Source of the DNA: Limnomonas spitsbergensis
Lineage: Eukaryota > Chlorophyta > Chlorophyceae > Chlamydomonadales
DNA length: 64,000 bases
Direction of reading: 5' to 3'
Assembly (NCBI GenBank): GCA_037349105.1
Contig: JAYJMM010000113.1
Location: 3,844,001 to 3,908,000, forward strand
Of the stretch, positions 34,001 through 43,000 are shown piece after piece (position 1 is the first letter of the stretch; every line of letters begins with the position of its first letter). The notes beneath the pieces are model-generated. The model made no database searches. It had not been told where the DNA came from and saw nothing but the letters and a program-made list of their open reading frames with translations. Both the position numbers and the translations under genes were made by a program.

Positions 34001-37000
34001 TGGACTCTGGACCATCTCCTCATCCAACCGCCAGCCTTATCTGAAAGGGTCAGGCATTGCAAATTGGGAGAAAGGAGACAGCAGGAGCAGAGAGCCTGGG
34101 CAAAAAAAACGCACATGGACCCCTTACAGGCCAACTTCAAGAACTACACAGCATCTGCAAGTTAACCTCTTGCAGGCCACCTTCAAGAACGCAGCACCTG
34201 CACGTAGACTTCTTATACTGACAGGCCAACTTCAAGAACGCAGCACCTGCACGCAGACTTCTTATACTGACAGGCCAACTTCAAGAACGCAGCACCTGCA
34301 CGCAGACTTGTGACAGGCCAGCTACAACTCTCTGTTGGTTTGCTTCGCAAACTGCGCATGCAGCCAACAAATGTCACACAAAACATCCCTGCAGCGACGG
34401 ACCTGCACTGCGCATTTTTATTTAGGACGCTTTCGCAGCTCACATGCGACTCAGCTACAGCCACCAGGGCCTGCTGCAGCATGCCCGGCTGCTCGGGCCA
34501 CCGGCCGTAGGCCGATCAATATTCGGCAGCCACTGGCACACAGCACTGTCTGTGCCCAGCTGCCCCCCGAATGTATCTCATAGCGAGCAAAGAAAATAAC
34601 CAGCGTGGCTGTGGCAGAAACTGCAGGATATCCCTGGACCCTCAAAAACCCCGAGCTAAAAAAAAAAAACGGGCGCTGCTGACCTGCCCCGTGAGGATGA
34701 CGTAGAACTTGCTAGGCGTCTCCCCGGTCATATACACTTCCTGGTCCTTCTTGTAGTTCTCCATCTTGGCCCCCAGCACCGACCGGGTGCGGGCCTGCTC
34801 CGGAACCTGACGGGGCCACAACAGTCCAATGAGCGGGGGGTAAAAAAAACTCTAAAATATCTCAGTCAGGGTGGGCAAGTGATGGGAAAGGGGTGGGGGG
34901 GGGACAGCAGCGGCTGCGAGGGATTCGCTCTACCCTGGTAATTATGAGTTTAATAGGTAGTTCAAATTCAGAGGGCAGTCAGCCTGATTGTTGCAATAAG
35001 TTGGTTCCTTTCGGCAGGGGCACTGGTCCACGGGGCGGCCCGGATATTCTGGATGCTCCTGTTTCCTGGTCATTTGCCACAACACCCACGCCTCGGCCAA
35101 AATGGACGCCCTAGACGCTCGCCCCTGCAGGCACTGCCCACTATTATTTTAATATGTATTTAATATGTATTTGCTTACACTGCGCCGAACGGTGGCTGCC
35201 TTAATCCACCTATTATGGAATTCATAGCCTATTAATAATATTATAAATGTATATACCGTATATCTTGAAATATTCCCATTCTTACTGCCTCCATCAATAT
35301 GCTCTTGTTGGCATGCCAGTGGTCCCATGCACGCGCCTTTTTGACACCCGCCAGGGACAGGGGGGGAGGGGAGGGTCCACCAGCGGTCCCAAGGCGGGCA
35401 TTTCTGTGACACTCGCCATGGACAGAGAAGTTTGTAAAACGCAACTCAAGTCCATACCTATTAAGGACCACCAGTTCACTCCTCAGCAGCAGCTCTTAAT
35501 AATGGCTCTCATTCCTCGGCAGCATCCCTGAAAGCTGCATCCCGTCCGCGGCAGAGAGGTCCACAGGGGCTCCTGGCAAAACAAATCGTGTACATCTCCG
35601 CACGCGCATGTCCCCCGAGCTACTCACCCGTCCGTCCATCTTTGCACAGCGCACCTGCTTCAAGAAGTCGCTGACATATGCGAACGAGGTTGTGAGCTCC
35701 TCGACCACCTTTTCAATGGGTAGGACGCCTGGGTCCTCCTCTTGCGACACTTCCTCACCCGGGGTGGGTATGCGGGACTCATCTGGGGAACTGCTCGTGA
35801 GGGGGGGGGGAACGAGCACATCAAAATACATGACGCATTGGTATCCCAGGTCATGTGCAACATCTGCCAGGTCTGCTACATCTGCTAGATTCGCAACACC
35901 TGCTGGATCTGCTACATCTGCTAGATCCAGTCCTGTGGCAAAGATTACAGGAGTCTTGTATCACTATATTGTTTGTGCCAGGAATATAAAGGAATACAAT
36001 TAATATAAAGGAATTCACAAGGACCGCAGAGCTCTTACAAAGCCAGCACTTCAACCCAGCTTCACCCAAACCTTTTCCACACACAAGACCTCAAACCCAG
36101 AATCACCACCGAGTACTTTCACAGCCTTAAATACCGAAACCTAAACCCTGATCCACCCAAACCCAAACCCTAATCCACCCAAACTAAACCCTGATCCACC
36201 CAAACATAAACCCTGACCCACCCAAACCCAAACCCTGATCCACTCAAACCCAAACCCTGATCCACCCAAACCCTAACCCTGATCCACCCAAACCTAAACC
36301 CTGATCCACCCAAACTCAAACCCTGATCCACCCAAACCTAAACCCTGGTCCACCCAAACACAAACCCTGATCCACCCAAACCCAAACCCTGATCCACCCA
36401 AACCCAAACCCTGATCCACCCAAACCCAAACCCTGATCCACCCAAACCCTAACCCTGATCCACCCAAACCTAAACCCTGATCCACCCAAACCCAAATCCT
36501 GATCCACCCAAACCCAAACCCTGATCCACCCAAACCCAAACCCTGATCCACCCAAACATAAACCCTGATCCACCCAAACCCAAACCCTGATCCACCCAAA
36601 CACAAACCCTGATCCACCCAAACCCAAACCCTGATCCACCTAAACCCAAACCCTGATCCACCCAAACCCAAACCCTGATCCACACAAACCCAAACCCTGA
36701 TCCACCCAAACCCAAACCCTGATCCACCCAAACCCAAACCCTGATCCACCCAAACCCAAACCCTGATCCACCCAAACCCAAACCCTGACCCACCCAAACC
36801 CAAACCCTGATCCACCCAAACCCAAACCCTGATCCACCCAAACCCAAACCCTGATCCACACATAGCTTTTACACAGCCAAAGCCTCAAGTCCTTCATTCA
36901 TGCCCCTGAACACTTTACAAGACCCCAGCGCCAAACTGACAGCAGACTCTGGCACCAGACCTCCAACCCTACATGAACTGCCTCAAATACGACTGGACAC

Positions 37001-40000
37001 AACTGAGACTAAGGGTCGGTCACACTCTCTCTTTTGGGCGTGACGGACAGCGTCACGCTCTAGTGTCAGTCGTGTCCTGCGTTTTGAAACTTAATAGAGC
37101 TGACTGAAAGTTTCTAGAACAAACTGAAATTTTTTGAACTAACTGACATTTCTTGGTATTCACGGGTACCAACTGCAACTGAATTTACAAATCGAACCCT
37201 GCCGCTGCCACCGTTCATCTGCAAGGACTCACTCTACGATAGTCGAACTGATCATTCTCCCTGCTTCATTGAAGCTAGGGCCGCGTGACTCGCCGCCGCC
37301 CCGCACCGAGCGCTGAGAGGCAAGTGGAAGGGCACAGGGGGGGAGTAGGGGACAGCAAGCAAAATCAGAGAATCATCAGAAACGCCTGACTAAACAAGAA
37401 TCACAGGGAATCACCAGAGAATCATTTAGGATCACTAGACAACAAATGACTACAAAAGCGCAGACACTGCCACTCTCAAGCCCCAAGGGTGGCACAGTAG
37501 GGTAAAGGGTTTAGGGTTTAGGGTTTGGGGTTTAGGGCGGGTCATCACCTTCCTGTCATCTCACTGACTAAGCATCCTATATTTCTTCAATCTACAAGTA
37601 TCCTATATTTCTTCAATCTACAAGTATCCTATATTCCTTCAATCTACCAGCATCCTATATTCCTTCAATCTACAAGTATCCTATATTCCTTCAATCTACA
37701 AGTATCCTATATTTCTTCAATCTACAAGTATCCTATATTTCTTCAATCTACCAGTATCCTATATTCCTTCAATCTACCAGTATCCTATATTTCTTCAATC
37801 TACCAGTATCCTATATTCCTTCAATCTACCAGTATCCTATATTCCTTCAATCTACCAGTATCCTATATTCCTTCAATCTACCAGTATCCTATATTCCTTC
37901 AATCTACCAGTATCCTATATTCCTTCAATCTACCAGTATCCTATATTCCTTCAATCTACAAGTATCCTATATTTCTTCAATCTACAAGTATCCTATATTT
38001 CTTCAATCTACCAGTATCCTATATTCCTTCAATCTACCAGCATCCTATATTCCTTCAATCTACAAGTATCCTATATTCCTTCAATCTACAAGTATCCTAT
38101 ATTTCTTCAATCTACAAGTATCCTAGGTATCTTAGGTACTTTGCTTAAGCATGGGCAGTCTTTCCACAAGCGCCTTGCTTAGCTTTGCTGAAGTATCGGC
38201 AGAGGGAGCTGTCCTCCAAGGCGGAAGCAATTCAAGGACTCATCTGCAGCCGCGAAAGAGCTGGGCCGGATGCAAATGGGAGCGCCCATTCAACACACCG
38301 AGCACACATGTAGTCGATGATTGAAAGAGGCTTCTGGTGGGCCCAGCCAATATTCCTATTCCTATTACCGAACCAGAACAAATACTTTTATTATTTTCAG
38401 TAAAGTATCTTCTGACCCTTCAAGGTCACATGAAAGTCAACAGAATAGGAGAGGAACGCAGATTCAGGTCCGGACTAAAAAAGAAAGTTACCCAGTCACA
38501 AGTAAAATAAATGTGGTGCTGCAGTAGATTTGAATGATATTCCTTCATAATTAACGTAGCTAAAGAGTGAGGGATTCATTACATATAAATAACATAATGA
38601 TACGATCAGTATTGGCTGACAATGCCTGTTTCAGTTGAAATAAAACAGTGTTTTGTCCACTTTCTACCCCAGGACAGCATTTAACAATTGAAGCCCAAGG
38701 GGAGGCCAATCAAGTCTACGGCAGTAAAAATGAGTGAACCCCAAAATTGGCACCCCGCAATCATGTTTCCGTCACCCACAATCCACAATGCCACAATGCC
38801 AGAATCTCAATAATTCCATACCGTGACCCCCAAATTCCATAATATGGTAAGTCTTAAAACCCATTATTCCATGATCACTCCATCACCCCATAATCCCATA
38901 CCCCCATCGGCCCACCTGTGGCTTCATCGAGGGCTCTCGGATCATTAAGCTGGTTCCGCGTGCAAAAGTCTTCCTCCTGAGAGGCGGCCCCCGAGCCCCA
39001 CTGGACGGGCACAGACCTGGACCCATTAGATACTGCAGAGAGGCAGAGGGTTTAGGGTTAAGCTGGACCCTTCAGATACTGAGGGGGGGCAGAGGTTTCT
39101 AGGGTTTAGGGTTAAGGATTAAGGGTTGACCTGGACCCTTCAGATACTGAGGGGAGACAGAGGGTTTTAGGTTTTAGGGTTAAGGGTTAAGGGTTTAAGC
39201 TGGACACTTAAGATACTGCGGGGAGGCAGAGGGTTAAGGGTTTAGCTGGACCCTTCAGATACTGAGGGGGGGCAGAGGGTTCTAGGGTTAGGGTCAAGGG
39301 TTTAGGGTTTAGCTGGACCCTTCAGATACTGAGGGGGGGCAGAGGGTTCTAGGGTTTAGGGTTTGGGGTTAAGGGTTTAGCTGGACCCTTCAGATACTGT
39401 GAGGAGGCAGAAATGTTAAGGGTTTAGGGTTAAGCTGGACCCTTCAGATACTGAGGGGGGGCAGAGGGTTCTAGGGTTTAGGGTTAAGGGTTTAGGGTTT
39501 AGCTGGACCCCTCAGATACTGCGAGGAGGCAAAGGGTTTTAGGGTTAAGGGTTTCGGGTTTAGCTGGACCCCTCAGATACTGCGAGGAGGCAAAGGGTTT
39601 TAGGGTTTAGGGTTTCGGGTTTAGCTGGACCCTTCAGATACTGAGGGGGGGCACAGGGTTTTAGGGTTTAGGGTTAGGAATGTAGGGTTTAGCTGGACCC
39701 TTCAGATACTGCAGGGAGGCAGTGGGTTTTAGGGTTTCGGGTTTTGCTAGACCCTTCAGATACTGAGGGGGTTCAGAGGGTTTTAGGGTTTAGGGTTAGG
39801 GGTTAAGGGTTTAACTGGACCCTTCAGATACTGAGGGGGGCAGAGGGTTCTAGGTTTTAGGGTTTAGGGTTAAGGATTAAGGGTTTAAGCTGGACCCTTA
39901 AGATACTGCGGGGAGGCAGAAGGTTTTAGGGTTCAGGGTTGAGTATGAAGGGTTTAGCTGGACCCTTAAGATACTGCGGGGGACCGACCAACGACGAAAT

Positions 40001-43000
40001 GAATGGAAAGACGATTGAGGACGTTCAATGTGAGAAAGTAGATGAGGGGGTCAGTGAGGAGAATGACCCAGATATAATAAGCTGCAAGCATAAGTTGCAC
40101 GCCTAGTCAGGACACCACATGTGCCAAAGCTTGGAATCCAAACCTTCGTCACCCACAGGTAGCTTCTCCCGGATCAGCTTGATGCGAGCAAGGTCTTTGT
40201 ATCCATATCCCAGAACCTCAGGTCGGCAGCTAAACCCTTCTTATTAATTCTTATGGTATTCACGACCCATAGAACCCAATGTGGGGCCAACTCACCATTG
40301 CCCCAGGAAGCAGGGCGCATTTTTTTTAATCATCATTATTGTCTTTTATTTTATGTGTCTATTTACCTGCAGCTTCTCCAGCAGCAGCTTTATGCGCGCC
40401 AGCACCATGGGGTAAGGCGTCCGCTGCAGCGCCTTGAGGCGGGCAGCCTCGCGCAGCCGCCTGGCCTGAGAGGAACAGCCAGGCATGGACAGGGGAGGGC
40501 AACCAATGTCTTGAGGAGGGAAAAGCGCAGGAGGCATAGTGTATATAATAAATATATGATACAATCGCAAAGCCATATTGTATGAATACGGTACTGTAGA
40601 TTTACTATGCCTTCCCTCATAACTAATGTTGTTTGGGGTTGAGGGATCCCTGGATTTACTAATTACTGATAGTCGACGCCAGTTTTCAGTCGGAAATTAA
40701 GAGTCTTGGTCGACAGTTTGCCCTGAGGGCAGCATTGAAAGAAATTATTTATCGTTGCCGGAGGGAGGGCAGTTCAAATCTACGGTACATGAACAGTTTA
40801 GCACTGAAGCATGCATCTGATTCACGAACCATGACTGATTAATTATCAATCAAACACATGCTTTAATGCCAAGTGATTCATTACTATCTGTGTGGCAACA
40901 GCCCTGCAATCCATGGAGCAAAACAATGTTCACGAAATGACAGGACTGTCACCCTGGGGACCCTGTGATGCTCAAGACCCGCCCTGTCGGGAGGCGGGTG
41001 TAGATTGAGACAAATAAATCTGGACTAAGCAATATATCTGGCAGATGTAATATATCTGGAAGAAGTTATAGACCTGGCAGATGTAATATATCCACCATGC
41101 AAGCTCAAGCGTGATTTTGCCATGTTCCTCCACCACCTCCGCTCACCTGCAGGGATGCCGTGGTCTGGGTCTCGGCGCGCAGCCACCTCCCAGCAGCTGA
41201 GTTGCCGGCGCCCATCATTCCCAGCCTACACAATTCGGGTCCCAGCTTCAGAGGCTACAGGCTTCAGAAAGACAGAAAAAAGGACGACGCTCCGCAGGAA
41301 CGTGTGGGGGTTAAGGGGGGGTGGGGGGAAAGTGCGGCATGGGCCGAATCCGCGTCCGCTCCTTAACCATCTCCAGGCTTCAACGTCAATCCAATCAAAT
41401 CATGCACTCCATACATGCCAGTTTAAAGGCTCGAGGCTTAAACATAACCCTATCAAAACATGCACTGTTCCTAAGGGGAGGCTACCTCGATTCACACCCT
41501 GCAGGCGCTGTTCATACCTTCTGGGCATATATGCTTTAGATTGTTTCCATGACGTCCCATTCATCTATTTACATGTCCGCTGCCACTAGTGTTTATCTCA
41601 GTGCAAGCCTGACCACCTTTGGGGTACCATTGCTGCAGCTGGGCCAACAGGACCAAACCTTGACCCTGGCCGACTGCTGGCTCAAGCAGCAGGGCTCGCT
41701 GTGCCTGGGCCCCCCAGTCCCAAGGCAGTGAGGCAGCTGCAGCATGGTGGAATCCCCCTCGACAAAGCAGTCAATCACCTGCCAATGCTCGCAAACGCGT
41801 TCTTTGTGGTAAGCTCCACCTCCTTGAACAGGCTTTCCTCCATCTCCTGGTTCAGTCTCTCCTCACCTGTCCGGCATTGTTCAAACAAGTGTGAAATGTA
41901 AGTGTGAATGATGCGGCCTTTCATGGGCCGCTGGGCAGCTTCTGCTGGGAAGATGGAGACTGATCCCAGCCTGGGCCGGAGGCAGTCAGGCAGCTTCACT
42001 GAAACGGAAGCAATCTGACATGAACAGTGAGTTACCAACAAGGGGAAGTCAATGACCATTGCTGTGATGTTTACGGTCCTTATGGTGGCTGAATTACGTA
42101 GCTGAGTTTAAGTAACCGTAATTTGAAGGCAAATTCAGCTACTTTTACCAGTAAGCGACCGGACTTGCTTCAACAATTCTGAATTACAGCGCAATTGCAC
42201 AACACTGTAAATAAGGCAGGGTCAAATGAGCACAAGCTCTCTTTTCCAAAAAGGAAACACAAATTTGAAATATCTCTTGTCGGCGCATTCCCCACAAGAG
42301 GCACCATTCAATCCACTGGGTGACCTGACATGATTTGCCTGAACACTTAAGCTGACCTCCTGAAATGGGCATCAAGGACTGTGGTGGAGGCTCTGGTCTG
42401 GATGCACGGACGCAGTGGCAACAACTATGCAATGCAATTGTCCATACCCTGACCAACACCTCAAATAAACTCCATGCAGCTGAAGGTAGCTTACTAGCTT
42501 GACGTGCAGTCCTATACTGCCATGCTGCCATGCTGTAGCACGCAGCCAAAGTTTACCATACCCTTTCTCCCCGCTCAATCATAAATGCTGCCATGCTAGA
42601 TCGTACCATTCTGCCAAGCAAGACCATGCCTTGCTGCCAAGCCATATTGTTCCATGCTGTTATGCTACACCAAGCCATGCAGCCATGCTACAATATGCCA
42701 AGCTGCCATGCTACACCATACCATGCTACCAATCTGCCATACTACAGTATGCCATGCTGCCATGCTTCACTATGCCAAGCTGCCATGCTACCTTATGCCA
42801 TGCTGCCATGCTACACCATACCATGCTACAATATGCCATGCTGCCATGCTACACGCACTAGCTGCCATGCTACACCATATCATGCTTTTGTACCACATCG
42901 TACAATGATCTCATGCTACACCATGCAATGCTGCCATGCTATGTTGCACCATGCTGGGATGCTGCATAGTACCATGGTGCTAAGCAAGGACACAGGATAC

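Noticed and set aside
36294..36897. Minus-strand Trp/Gly/Val repeat ORFs (DQGLGLGGSGFGFGWIRVWV)
   Set aside because: They are translations of the 22-bp telomere-like minisatellite.
36900..37130. Second Harbinger-type element starting GGGTCGGTCACACT at 37014
   Set aside because: The start resembles the MITE end at 50694, but no matching inverted end was found nearby.
37525..38148. 207-codon plus-strand ORF (ILYSFNLPVSYIPSIYQ...)
   Set aside because: It is the 26-bp satellite read through its three frames in turn. It has no start context or domain.
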